Shown here: positions 1 through 10,494 of the stretch, one piece after another
Numbering within the stretch: position 1 is the stretch's first letter
How the letters are laid out: each line of letters opens with the position of its first letter
Assembly (NCBI GenBank): GCA_033239125.1
Contig: BSWB01000003.1
Span: 132,360,320-132,424,319, forward strand
Source: Fagopyrum homotropicum
Taxonomy: Eukaryota; Streptophyta; Magnoliopsida; Caryophyllales; Polygonaceae
Direction of reading: 5' to 3'
DNA length: 64,000 bases
Program-made: the position numbers and the translations under genes
The notes under the pieces: model-generated
Database searches by the model: none
What the model saw: only the letters and a program-made list of their open reading frames with translations
What the model was told of the DNA's origin: nothing

Positions 1-1561
1 TTGTAAATTTGGGATTTACTTGAATTATATTCTTATTTGTATATACCATATATGTTATGCTCATGTTGGATTAATTCCGGGTTATGACTCAAAGATTAAA
101 TTACGGGATTTTAACGTTGGCTTTAAAAACGAGTTTTACCTTGGGTTTATGATGTTATACATTTTTCCCGGAATATTATAATTACGATTTTTAACTTGGA
201 TTTTAGAAGTGGGGTTTTCCTTAGATTATATATGTGCATTATTCCGTTCAAATTTAGCTTATAAGCTAAATTTGTTTAGTTTGGTGCTAGGTTCGGAAGC
301 GCCCCGATAAAGGCCTAACGAGTCCAAGTCGACATCCGTTGAAAGACTTCCGTCTTTTGACGTCGTGTGAGTATTCTTTCCCCTAGATTTAGTTATGTTT
401 AGTAGTATCATGCTAGGTTGGATCTAGAATAACCTAGTGAGAATACCAAGTAGTGGTTTGTACCTTAGGTGAGTTTTGAGGATTTATGATTGTTCTAAGC
501 TCGAGGTGGGGTTGTATGATCTTGTGAGATCCGAGGGTTTCGAAGTCCTAGGACTTCTAGCTTCTGTTGAGTGTGATGTGAGCATGAGGGATTCTAGGAT
601 GCGGTCCTAGAATTGAGAGTCATGGTCTTGCATGGATCATTTGTATAGAAGTCTAAGACTTCTATTGTGAGTGGGTTGTTGTTGATATAGTTATCTTCTT
701 GTGAGCAGGTTATGGGCTTCCTCCCTAAGGAAGCGAGAGTGTTGTGAGTTGAGTGTGGTGACGAGGTAAGTCTCCGGACTTACTTAGCTCTTATTCCTTG
801 TATTAGCATTGATGTGTGTTTGGTGGTGTGTGTTTATTGTTTATAACCACTAAACCGGAATTAGGATTACCGACCTTTATATTATTTTGGCCCAAGTGTA
901 TGATAACGGGCGGTGACAACTTGCCTGGCTCCCGCGAGAACTAGGAGGTTCTCGGCGACTATCCCGTGCTGGTAGACGGTCGGATGCATCAGTACCATTC
1001 CATGCCGGTAAGTAGGGACCGAGGCGAGTTTCGGTGACTCTCGTGTCACAACATAAGTTGAATTAGAACGGGATATGACTTAATAATAAAAAGATAATAA
1101 ACCGGACTTGTGTGCTTTGGTGTATATTGTGTGTTATGTTGAATTACTTGTGTTTGTGCCTTTCACCTTGATTCTAATGCTTCGAATATTAGCTAACGGT
1201 TTTATACCGATTGTTGTAGATTGCCTTGCAGGTTAGGACTGCGGCCGAGAGATCCGGAAGAGTGGGCAGCCGGGGTTCCGTATATTTTAGGATTGAGTTT
1301 TGGTTGGAGTCGTGTTTGAGCTTTGTATTCATTATATATTGTATGCCGCATGTATGACATTTGGTCTTTCGGTTGTATCTCGGCTGAAGTCTTTAGTTTG
1401 TATGGTTTTGGGTATTTGCATTGCATAAAATGTATTTGGTTTTGGCCTCTATTTGTGCCTTGTTGCAAGATCCGGTGAAATTGTTGTCAAGCTAAGGGTC
1501 GGGACCCATTGTGAGGTCCCAACCCGTAGCATCCCGAGTCCCGCGGATTCGGGGTGTTACA
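1..1561 (+). mobile_element. Long LTR of a large-LTR Ty3-like family, left part outside the window
   Basis: The segment ends in GGGGTGTTACA at 1561 and is the reverse complement of the elements that begin TGTAACACCCC at 2012 and 27680. Shared blocks include GGGACCCATTGTGAGGTC near 1501 and TTAGCTAACGGTT at 1189-1201, whose complement is at 2360-2372. Coding-strand orientation is judged from the neighbouring primer site: these LTRs should start TGTAATATCCGG and end GGGGTGTTACA, so this copy is on the plus strand. Its start lies left of the window. The small reading frames inside have no recognisable protein. Whether it is a solo LTR or part of a longer element cannot be seen. Confidence 0.8.
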
Positions 1562-1744
1562 GTATGCTTGCTGCAGGTGGATCCTCTCGAGGAACTCGTC
1601 CTCGACCTCTCCCTAGTGGAGGTCTACCCCCACGACCACGCCCTCTAACAGCAGGGGTGCTATCAGCTCGATCCTGTCTGACTGGGGGAAGGGGGGACGA
1701 CCCCTACCTCGGCCAGTCACTGGTGTAGCCATAGTACGTGCCAT
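1562..1744 (-). pseudogene. Gag N-terminal remnant of the large-LTR retrotransposon
   Basis: Reading leftwards from an ATG at 1744 the frame opens MARTMATPVTGRGRGRPP and then loses phase. A neighbouring frame continues the same Gly/Arg/Pro-rich composition (RGRGRGGRPPLGRGRGR) up to 1562, where the unrelated inverted LTR starts. A short basic GR-rich stretch directly after the primer site is usual for the start of a Ty3-type Gag polyprotein. The fragment is about 60 codons, carries at least one frameshift and has no capsid domain, so it is a 5' stub cut off by the LTR at 1-1561. The gag identity is inferred from position and composition only. Confidence 0.55.
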
Positions 1745-1992
1745 CTGCACGAACGGTAACAACTACAGTTATAATCTAACTAATCTATCATAACAGTAAA
1801 AGTCTATAATAATAATACTAAGAATACCGAGATCCGCAGAGGTAGTGGTGGTCATCCGTACTTTCTATCCCAACCCAACTATGTATGCTTTTTAAAACCA
1901 AAATCTTCTTGGGAAAATCTCAGACCCCTTTCGGGTTCTGTTTATTTACTTATATGACCTTTTTAGAAGATTTCAAGTGCCATTGTTGCCAA

Positions 1993-2008
1993 CCTGGCTC
2001 TAATACCA
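1993..2008 (-). promoter_or_regulatory. Primer binding site, initiator-tRNA-Met type
   Basis: On the minus strand TGGTATTAGAGCCAGG lies three bases after the end of the LTR at 2012. It matches the plant retrotransposon primer site TGGTATCAGAGC with one change, complementary to the 3' end of initiator tRNA-Met. It fixes 2012-4881 as a 5' LTR and the element as minus-strand. Confidence 0.75.
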
Positions 2009-4482
2009 TGTTGTAACACCCCAAATTTTACAACTCGGGGAGTTACTGGTTAGAACCGCACAGTGGGTCCCGACCTTAGTTTGACAACAACTTAACAAGA
2101 TCTTACAACAAGGCACAGATAAGGAAAAACCAGAAATCATAAAATAAATCTTAACAATGTATGAATGTGACCAGAACAACTAACAGCCGGAAAACATAAG
2201 ATAACAAAGTACGGAAAGAAAGGAAAGAACCAAGGTCCAACTGGAAATCCCACAAAAAGAAACTGTAATACGTCCTAAAAGTACGATACCCCGGCTGACC
2301 ACTACCATCCGGATCACTCAGCATCTGCTCTAACCTGTGGTAAGTCTACACAACATAACAACCGTTAGCTAACTATCCAAATATAAGTAGAATAACAACA
2401 GCACAAACACACGCAGAAAAATTATAAACAAACATCATGCTGGCACTCAACCGTTTATTATCTATTATTTAGGTGATTCATCTTATTCAATTTTACAGTT
2501 GTGGCACGAGAGCTTTTAACAGTTCTTGCCTCCGTTCCTTATCCAACTGGGTGTAGGTCTAGCTGACCTCCTCCGGTAGCATCACTACAAACCGAGTATG
2601 GACTAGTCCCTAAAGAAACCCCCAGCGCCCGCAAGCTAACTTAGCAGAATGCCACCGCCCGTTACTCTTAGGCCAAGTATAGGTCGGTAATTATCTATCA
2701 CAACCTATAACTCTAAACATTTCAATCACACACCACTATCATCATTCATGCTCATATTTAGAAGTCAGCTAAGTAAGCCCAAAGGACTTACCTGTTACAA
2801 TTCTCGATTCTCTGTAAATCAAACTCGTTCTGTAACTGTAGCAACTCAGTTGCCTGTCAAAGGAGATAAGTGCATTAGCACGCTCCCAAAGTAATTAGAA
2901 GTCTAAGACTTCTAAGATAGAAGATTGTAATAGGACATAACTAATTACAGTACTAATTTATGGTAAAATGACCATTTTACCCTTAGTCCCGGAACTTCCA
3001 AATTTTCCGAAATTCATGTCTAAACTCCTATTCAAGACCCTAAAGTCATATTCTGACTCCTAAAGTTTAGTTTAGTTACAACTGGCATTTTTCCTATTTT
3101 CCTATTTTCCGAAAGGTCGTAAAGGTCTAACTTCGGTTTAAATTATAAAATTCGTAAAAGCTTATAAAAATTCCGAATTAATTCTCTAGATCATCTATGA
3201 TGTTCCATCTACCCTTAGGAGCAAAAATTTCTCAAAACTGTTCATCCATTATTTTTATAAAAATTTTTCAAAGTTGGCTACTACACTTACTATTCCTATA
3301 CTTAACCAAAAAAATCCAAGTTTACAAAAACTGCTTAACTACTCAACTTCGAAAGCCTATAACTTCTAATCCAACCGTTCATTCCTTCTCAAATTTTAAC
3401 ATACTAAACTACATATATCCATTTATCATCTATTAAAATTTCAACGGTGGATCATCATCCAAACTCTCTAACATTGGTCTCCAACTATGCCCGTTTCCAT
3501 CTTACAACAATGAAATTAAAACAATGTATTTCACTTCTCTTTCTCTTGCCTCTCATTCCTGTTTTACAGCAGCCTAATCTTCTTAGGGTTCTCTATTCGA
3601 CTCTCCCCGAGTACACTGGTTTAAACACTTGAACTCGCACATCCTAGGTTCTATTCTCATTGAATTCACTACATCTATTTCATAAGCAGAAGTGAGAGAG
3701 AAAAACAAAACTGACCTCTCACTGGACTGGGGCCTTGACTCGTTTTTATCGACGATCCAAGGAGCAACTACAGCCTAACACACTGTTGCGTCAATGGGAA
3801 GGCAGTCCGGCACAAAAGGGAGGTATAAGACACGGATTTAACTAGTAAGGAGACGACAAAAGAGATAGAAATGTAAATAGATTTTTACCCGGCTGTATTG
3901 AACAAAGTCGAGTGTATTTCCTTCCAGCCGGAAGAGAATTCGCTGCACTGAAAGTCTCTTATTAGAGATAAAATCAAACGGCTACAGATCAGAAGGTAAG
4001 GGGAGTAAACTCTACCGGATTTGTGTACTTGCTATGCAGAAGAGTTGTGTGCAGAACAGCCGTGTGCAGGAGAGATCGATTGAGATGGGTCGTCTACTGC
4101 AGAAGGAAGGATGAAGAAGAGAAGATTCTGAATGTAGACAGAAAGTTGGGAACGTGGCTGCATTCAGAAGGATATAAATGTTCTGCGTAAATTAAGGAGC
4201 AGTTACATACAGAAGATTGCATTGTTCCAGCTCAGCAAATCCAAAACGTCATAACAGCTGCTCTCCTTTGGGTTGGCGTGCTGAAGATGGGCTGAAGAAG
4301 GCAAGGCAGCAGCTCCTTCCTGGGCTGAAACAGACGCTGGGCTGGAGCTGGGCACATTGGCAGGCGGCTGCTGGGCTGAGACTGGCGTTGGGCTGCAGAT
4401 GTTGGATCCGCTGGGGCTGCAGATGGTGGATCCGCTGGGGCTGAACGCGCTGCTGGGCACACTGGCGCTGGGCTGTCACAGC

Positions 4483-4660
4483 CTGTCTGGGCTTGTCACA
4501 GACTTGTCACAGCCTTGTCTGACCTTGTCACAGACTCGTCACAGCCTTGTCTGTCCTTGTCACAGCTTCGTCACAGCCTTGTCTGGCCTTGTCACAGCTT
4601 CGTCACAGACTTGTCTGGGCCTTGTCACAGCTTCGTCACAGACTTGTCCGGGCCTTGTCA
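4483..4660. repeat. TTGTCACAG minisatellite inside the LTR
   Basis: About five imperfect units of roughly 34 bp, each built from TTGTCACAG, CGTCACAG and CTTGTCTG words. The equivalent part of the LTR at 27680-30474 (30230-30310) has only a decayed version (CTTGTCATTG, TCGTCAAAAG), so the array expanded in this copy or collapsed in the other. Confidence 0.8.
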
Positions 4661-4690
4661 TATTCTAAATTAGGGTTTGGGGCTAAACTT

Positions 4691-4780
4691 ATTATTTTAT
4701 GTGAAGGTAAGCTACATAAAATGATAAACTTTTAAGAGATTCTATCATTTTATGTGAAGGAAATCTACATAAAATGATAA
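4691..4780. repeat. Two tandem hairpins near the LTR 5' end
   Basis: The inverted repeat ATCATTTTATGT / ACATAAAATGAT (12-bp stem) occurs at 4744-4779, and a near copy lies at 4691-4727. The same hairpin occurs once in the second LTR at 30337-30371, at nearly the same distance from the LTR end, so it is a conserved part of this family. Confidence 0.75.
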
Positions 4781-5814
4781 ATTTTATAATAATGTGTCTA
4801 ACTAAGTAGACGGATATGGATCAACTGATCGAGATCAGGTTTGTTACAGAAATAAACGGAATAAAAATTCCGGATATTACAGAACTCAAAGATGATGTAG
4901 TTGCATTATCCTTCAAAGTCTTAGCCCTTGATCTTGTGTAATTGGAAAATGACTAATCAAATATGTGAAAATATTAAGCAAATCAAATCCACCTAATAAT
5001 CTCACCCTCTAAGGCTATTTATAGGGGAGATCCTCTTACGAAAGATAATAAATCTAACTAAAAATAATCCTAAAAGATAAAATCACAAATACCTTCAAAA
5101 TGTTTTAGAGCCTTAAAGGTATCAAAATAATAAAAGATATCTATAATTAATAAGATCACGGTTGGATCTTATAACTCTCGACATAAGTCAAATCTCGGTC
5201 AATATTTGAAAAAATCTCAAGCCGAGATTTCTTCTCTGGAGCTTGTTCTTCGTCCTAGCCACTTTCTATGCTTGTTGGATCATCTTGTGTCTTCCATGAT
5301 CCTTCCATAATAATCAACACTGTCACTACAGGAGACCTAAACATGAGTGAGGTCTCTTTCAGTGCACAAGTTGCCAATAACTAGCAACTTCTTCATGGAT
5401 GATCTTTCCTCTTGTTCTAGTGATAACTCCTTCCATGGTAGGACTCAAAGATGACGTAGTTGCATTATCTTTCAAAGTCTTAGCCCTTGATCTTGTGTAA
5501 TTGGAAAATGACTAATCAAATATGTGAAAATAATACTCAAATCAAATCCACCTAATAATCTCACCCTCTAAGGCTATTTATAGGGGAGATCCTCTTACAA
5601 AAGATAATAAATCTAACTAAAAGATAATCCGAAAACATAAAATCACAAATACCTTCAAAATGTTTTAGAACCTTAAAGGTATTAAAATAATAAAAGATAT
5701 CTATAATTAATAAGATCACGGTTGGATCTTATAACTCTCGACATAATTCAAATCTCGGTCAATATTTGAAGAAATCTTAAGCCGAGATTTCTTCTCCGGA
5801 GCTTGTTCTTCGTC

Positions 5815-6036
5815 CTAGCCACTTTCTATGCTTGTTGGATCATCTTGTGTCTTCCATGATCCTTCCATAATAGTCAACAATGTCACTAAAGGAGATCTAA
5901 ACATGAGTGAGGTCTCTTTCAGTGCACATGTTGCCAATATACTAGCAACTTCCTCATGGATGATATTTGCTCTTGTTCTAGTGATAACTCCTTCCATGGT
6001 AGGACTCAAAGATGATTTAGTTGCATTATCTTTCAA
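5815..6036 (-). pseudogene. Gag-like N-terminal fragment in module 2
   Basis: A 73-residue frame starting MKDNATKSSLSPTMEG and containing ITRTRANI and LATCALKET. The TRxRA motif near the start of a Gag polyprotein is common in plant Ty3 elements. The frame stops where the module changes to AAATCTCGG-rich noncoding sequence, so no capsid or nucleocapsid part is present. It is kept open in two of three modules and is about 90% identical to the copy at 6376-6597. I cannot say whether it is translated. Confidence 0.5.
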
Positions 6037-6375
6037 AGTTTTAGCCCTTGATCTTGTGTAATTGGAAAATGACTAATCAAATATGTGAAAATATTAATCA
6101 AATCAAATCTACCTAATAATCTCACCCTCTAAGGCTATTTATAGGGGACATCCTCTTATGAAAGATAATAAATGTAACTAAAAGATAATCCTAAAAGATA
6201 AAATCACAAATACCTTCAAAATGTTTTAGAGCCTTAAAGGTATTATAATAATAAAAGATATCTATAATTAATAAGATCACGGTTGGATCTTATAACTCTC
6301 GACATAAGTCAAATCTCGGTCAATATTTGAAGAAATCTCAAGCCGAGATTTCTTCTCTGGAGCTTGTTCTTCGTC

Positions 6376-6597
6376 CTAGCCACTTTCTATGCTTGTTGGT
6401 TCATCTTGTGTCTTCCACGATCCTTCCATAATTGTCAACAATGTCACTAAAGGAGACCTAAACATGAGTGAGGTCTCTTTCAGTGCACATGTTGCCAATA
6501 AACTAGCAACTTCCTCATGGGTGATATTTGCTCTTGTTCTAGTGATAGCTCCTTCCATGGTAGGACTCAAAGACGATGTAGTTGCATTATCCTTCAA
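6376..6597 (-). pseudogene. Gag-like N-terminal fragment in module 3
   Basis: Sister of the frame at 5815-6036: 73 residues, with the differences mostly single substitutions (for example ITHEEVASLL for IIHEEVASIL). The equivalent frame in module 1 (about 5254-5475) is interrupted. Such an open frame shared by tandem copies may reflect recent amplification rather than selection. Confidence 0.5.
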
Positions 6598-6644
6598 AGT
6601 CTTAGCCCTTGATTTTTGTGTAATTGGAAAATGACTAAGTTTGC

Positions 6645-6775
6645 TAACTACATAAAATTACAATGTAAATGAAATTGTGTATTAACAGTGTGTAACTTAA
6701 CATTGTGTAATTGAAATTGGGTATTCAAATTGTGTATTAACATTGTATATTAATACCGTGTGTCAACAAGAGAAT
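6645..6775. repeat. Short repeat of ATTGTGTATTAACATTGTGTAA words
   Basis: Several imperfect copies of ATTGTGTATTAACA and CATTGTGTAAT follow each other just right of the module array. No gene is visible here. Confidence 0.5.
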
Positions 6776-6784
6776 ACACGACGT

Positions 6785-6862
6785 TCAACTAGTCCAGTTG
6801 ATATAAGGATGAGAGGGAGGCCTATCACCTAGAGTTCGAAACTCACTAGCTACAAAATTTGT
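6785..6862 (+). mobile_element. Possible tRNA-derived SINE head
   Basis: AGTCCAGTTGATATAAGG resembles an RNA polymerase III A box and GAGTTCGAAACTC (6832-6844) a B box, about 40 bp apart as in tRNA-derived SINEs. No clear 3' tail or target duplication was found, and 6860-7030 holds two copies of a GGGCTTTAATAATTCA-like stretch. Weak call. Confidence 0.3.
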
Positions 6863-7071
6863 ATTTTGGATTGGACTTCGACTTGTAACTCGAGTGAGCT
6901 TTATTGGAGTTGGGCTTTAATAATTCAATTGAACCTAGACTTTAGTAATTTCATATTGGTGTTGAGCTTTACTAATACACTTGGGCCTAGACTTAAATAA
7001 ATTGAAATTACTAATTAAGCCTTTCAATTAATTTTTATAAATAAGTAAGAGGGGTCTAGTTTGCCATATAA

Positions 7072-7848
7072 CTAGTACATTCCCCGTGCTCTGCATGGGT
7101 TTGTTTAATTTTTCTGAAATGATCAATATAAACAATATTAAAAAATATAATTATTATATAGTTATTGTTAATAGTAGTTTTAAAGTTGTAAATAATTTTT
7201 TTGAATAAATAATTTGTATTTTCGTCCCCTTGAAATGTTAACAAATATTAATTTATAAATCTTAGAAGAGCATATTTTCAAAAATTATAAAGCTCAAGGT
7301 TAACATCCAAAAACTGAAAAACTTTTTGGCATAATTTAAAAAAATATAGGGGCACTATCTAGAATTTTCAAAATGTTATAAGTTCCGAAATTTAAAGGAA
7401 AAAACTAAAATTAGGAGTACAATCTATTAATTTTCATGACAAATTAATCACATCACCTGGAAAAAAAAAAAGTATAAACTTATAACGTTATAAATAACTT
7501 GATAAAAAGATCAAAGAGAATAGTGTGAAAAAAAGTATTTTTTTAAATACATAAACATATTTGTTATTAAAATCGATATGAATAAAATAAGATTTATACT
7601 ATTTGTTACTAAAAAGATGTAAATTGTTTGGAAGAGGTCGTAGAGATTTGATTTTAATTATGTGAATGGTTTAAAGAAGGTTATATAAATTATATTTAAT
7701 CATAAATAATTATTTAAAAATGATTTGAATTTTTTTCAGTATATCTACTTTTGTTAATATCAAACTAATTAATTTCAGCGGTGGAAATAATTGTTATATT
7801 TTAATTGAAAAATAAAAAATTATGAAATATAAAATTTGATAGATAGAT

Positions 7849-7914
<66 letters not shown>

Positions 7915-8674
7915 AACTATAGGATTTTGTGAACTTAAGAGAAATACGTAGATCAATATAAATATATATTAATAAGGATTAAATTTGATATTAGTTTTGA
8001 AGATATTGAAAATAATCACAAATAAGAAAACAAAATATGAAATATAAAATTTGAATTTAAAATTGTAAAAATTATTTAATAAAATTCGAAAATTAAAATT
8101 GGGCCTGCATTATATTTTGAAAACTATAAAAACGTAATATATTGTAGATATGTTTTGATTTTTTTGATATAAATTTTTTTTTAATTAATCTTTGCGTAAA
8201 GATGATGTGGTATGGTGATATATTTAATGAAGGTGATGTGACATGTTGATTGTCTATTAATTCTAACTTTTAAAAAAATTAATAATTAAATGACTAATCC
8301 GTAAATATTATTGCCTAACTTCCAAGATTTGTTAAACCCGACAATTGTTTATTTCTAAGATTTGCTTACGAAAATAATTATAAAATCTAGTTTATTATCA
8401 ATATCTTATATTTTTTTATTTATAAGATTTGTTTTGTAATATTGTGGTAAAATTGTAACTTGATAAAAAAAAATATTCTTATGTGGCATGTTTTGGATGC
8501 GACGTGGCATTGATGATTTGATGACTGTTATAGAAATTATTTTGTAAGAGAAAAATGGTAAATCTGTAAATATCTTGTAGCATATCTGTAAATATATTGA
8601 AAAAAGTCCTAGGTGAGATGCCTTAGACGTTGACATGTGGACTAAGTGGGTTCTATTTTAGTAGTATATATAGA
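7072..8674 (-). mobile_element. Non-autonomous Helitron A
   Basis: Read on the minus strand it starts TCTATATATACTACTAAAAT after an A and ends with a hairpin CCCATGCAGAGCACGGGG, then AATGTACTAG before a T. These are the hallmarks of a Helitron: 5' TC, 3' CTAG, a GC hairpin about 10 bases inside, and A/T insertion without duplication. The element at 37436-38083 has the same termini and subterminal sequence. The interior is AT-rich, contains an (AT)n tract and has no Rep/helicase coding, so it is non-autonomous. Confidence 0.65.
7851..7912. repeat. (AT)n microsatellite
   Basis: Uninterrupted AT dinucleotide tract of about 31 units, inside Helitron A. Confidence 0.95.
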
Positions 8675-8895
8675 TTTGTATTTTTCATTAGTATGGTTGG
8701 ACATTGACCCTACTTAGACATTGTTGGCTGTTTTATTTGGAAAAAGTATTAAAAAATAGTATTATAATTGGTTTATATTGCGTATCAATGTACCATAGCG
8801 TATATTTCTTAAAATTGCAACAATTTGATTTATTCATTGAACGTAATGTCAAATATATGCACAGATGAGCCCCTTGATTAAACTAATAAAAGTAA

Positions 8896-9857
8896 GGAAA
8901 ATTCCGGTTGGTACTCGTGGTTTGGGGTATTCTGGATTTTGCCCAACAGTTTTTTCAAGTTCGGATGATACCCTTAAGTTTATGTTATTTTTCGGATTTT
9001 GCCCAAATTCATTACATTTTTTTTAAATTCCATTAAAAACATACAAAATAAAATAAACTAAAATTAAAAAACAAAAAAAATAGAAAGAATAATTATTTAT
9101 TTTAAAAATAAAGTAAAACAGTAACTTTTTTTTTTAATTAAAAATATTTTATATTAATTTCAAAATAAATAAATTAGATAACTTTTAAAATTTTTTAAAA
9201 ATCTAGTGTTTTATTTATTTTAAAAATAAATAAATTGGATTAGCATTTTCTAACAAAATCTAAAAATATAAGTGTTATACTTTATTTAAAAATAAATAAA
9301 ATAAGGACTCTTTTAAAAAATTAAAAAAATCACTGTTTTAATTTATTATTAAAATAAGTAAATAATTATTCTATTTTATTTATTTTCCAAAACTACAAGA
9401 AAGAAAATAAAGCAATATTAAAAAATAAAAAAAAATAGAAAACTGATTTATTTATTTTAATAATAAATTAAAACAATGATTTTTTTTAAATTTTTACAAG
9501 AATCCTTATTTTATTTATTTTTTAAATAAAGTATAACACTTATGTTTTTAGATTTTGTTAAAAAATGCTAACCCAATTTATTTATTTTTAAAATAAAATA
9601 AAACACTGATTTTTTTTGAATTTTTTAAAAATTATCTAATTAATTTATTTTTAAATTAATATAAAATATTTTTTTTATAAAAAAGTTACTGTTTTACTTT
9701 AGTTTTAAAATAAATATATTATTCTTTCTATTTTAATTTATATTTTTATTTTAGTTTATTTGTTTTTGTATGTTTTGAATAGATTTTAAAGAATTTTAAT
9801 AAATTTGGGCAAAATCCGAAATACCCCAAACCACGAGGGTACCATCCGGAATTTCCC
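8896..9857. mobile_element. 962-bp foldback MULE with 9-bp target duplication
   Basis: The outer ends GGAAAATTCCGG and CCGGAATTTCCC are inverted, and the inversion continues inwards through nearly the whole element (for example TGGTTTGGGGTATTCTGG against CCGAAATACCCCAAACCA, and AAAGTAAAACAGTAAC against GTTACTGTTTTACTTT). Arms are about 480 bp with little or no loop. The 9-bp direct repeat TAAAAGTAA flanks it at 8887-8895 and 9858-9866; a 9-bp duplication is typical of Mutator-like elements. No coding sequence is present. A transcript would fold into a very long AU-rich hairpin. Confidence 0.85.
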
Positions 9858-9879
9858 TAAAAGTAAATAATAAATATAA

Positions 9880-10212
9880 CTCTAGCTCTAACATAATGGA
9901 AATAAATCTAGTCCATAAACAACCTTGTTCATGAAATTTTTTGAAATCATTTCTTCTACTTTTCATGCAAAATGCATCAACTTCCTCCATTTTGTTTCCA
10001 TATAGTGTATCAAAACCAATCAAACACCACTCTAATTAGTTCAATCCATAGGGATTCCAAAAAGTTTCATGAACAAGTTTATATGTATGGACTAGATTCG
10101 TTTTCATTCCAATCTGTTTTCGGAGTTAAACTCAATGAACAAGTTTATATGTATGGACTAGATTCGTTTTCATTCCAATCTGTTTTCGGAGTTAAACTCA
10201 AACGGGCCCTTA
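9880..10212. mobile_element. Small inverted-repeat element, hAT-MITE-like, with 66-bp tandem duplication
   Basis: AATCTAGTCCATAAAC...TTGTTCATGAAATTTTTT (about 9906-9942) is inverted relative to AAAAAGTTTCATGAACAAG...GGACTAGATT (10060-10100). The right arm carries a perfect or near-perfect 66-bp tandem copy (10071-10136 and 10137-10202). The right edge reads AAACGGGCCCTTA, like the GGGCCCGTTT ends of many plant hAT MITEs. A target duplication was not identified. Confidence 0.45.
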
Positions 10213-10494
10213 GTGGGTACATTAGATAACAAACATTTGATTAGGAACACGAGGACTATTATAAACATTTTATATCTGGTTTATAGCCTGAAACTGTATG
10301 AGGTCCATCTCACAAACACACCCATTTGGAGGTTGCTTTCACGTCTGCAACAAAAAGACGATCTCATGGTAACACTTGACCACATAACAAGTTGCATATT
10401 TGAAGATCCAAATATATAGTTTGCTCCCTTGAACAAGTTGCAGTACTGATAATCAAAACACACCTCATTTGTTAGTAGGATCAATGCGTATCTT

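Larger units (their letters stand above)
2012..4881 (-). mobile_element. 2.87-kb 5' LTR of large-LTR Ty3-like retrotransposon
   Basis: The plus strand begins TGTAACACCCC and ends CCGGATATTACA, so on the coding (minus) strand the LTR begins TG and ends CA. It aligns along its length with the LTR at 27680-30474 (clear similarity, visibly diverged), including the conserved hairpin about 100 bp from the 5' end and a GC-rich, tandemly repeated stretch behind it. A primer site and gag stub follow at 1993-2008 and 1562-1744. Its outer edge cuts into the 560-bp module array at 4882, suggesting insertion into that array. No credible protein is encoded; frames at 3197-3632 and 4203-4735 are low-complexity or short. 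Confidence 0.8.
4882..6636 (-). repeat. Tandem array of ~560-bp gag/promoter modules (3.1 copies)
   Basis: Units start at 4882, 5441, 6002 and 6563 (periods 559, 561, 561), each with the word ACTCAAAGATGA or a near match, and the last ends about 6636. On the minus strand each unit holds an ATG frame of about 73 residues, an AAATCTCGG-rich stretch, then a TATA-like CCTATAAATAGCC. Units differ by scattered substitutions and a few indels. The frame resembles the N-terminus of a retrotransposon Gag (TRTRA motif), and a single related copy lies at 54434-55200, so the unit appears to be part of a retrotransposon amplified in tandem. Confidence 0.85.

Noticed and set aside
4483..4660. CRISPR-like regular repeats
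   Set aside because: Units are adjacent and imperfect with no unique spacers, in a plant nuclear context; it is a minisatellite.
4203..4735. Overlapping frames of 62-103 codons on both strands
   Set aside because: Low-complexity products of GCTGGGCTG and TTGTCACAG repeats in the LTR.
6785..6862. Functional tRNA gene
   Set aside because: A/B-box-like words are present but no cloverleaf, anticodon arm or acceptor pairing could be drawn.
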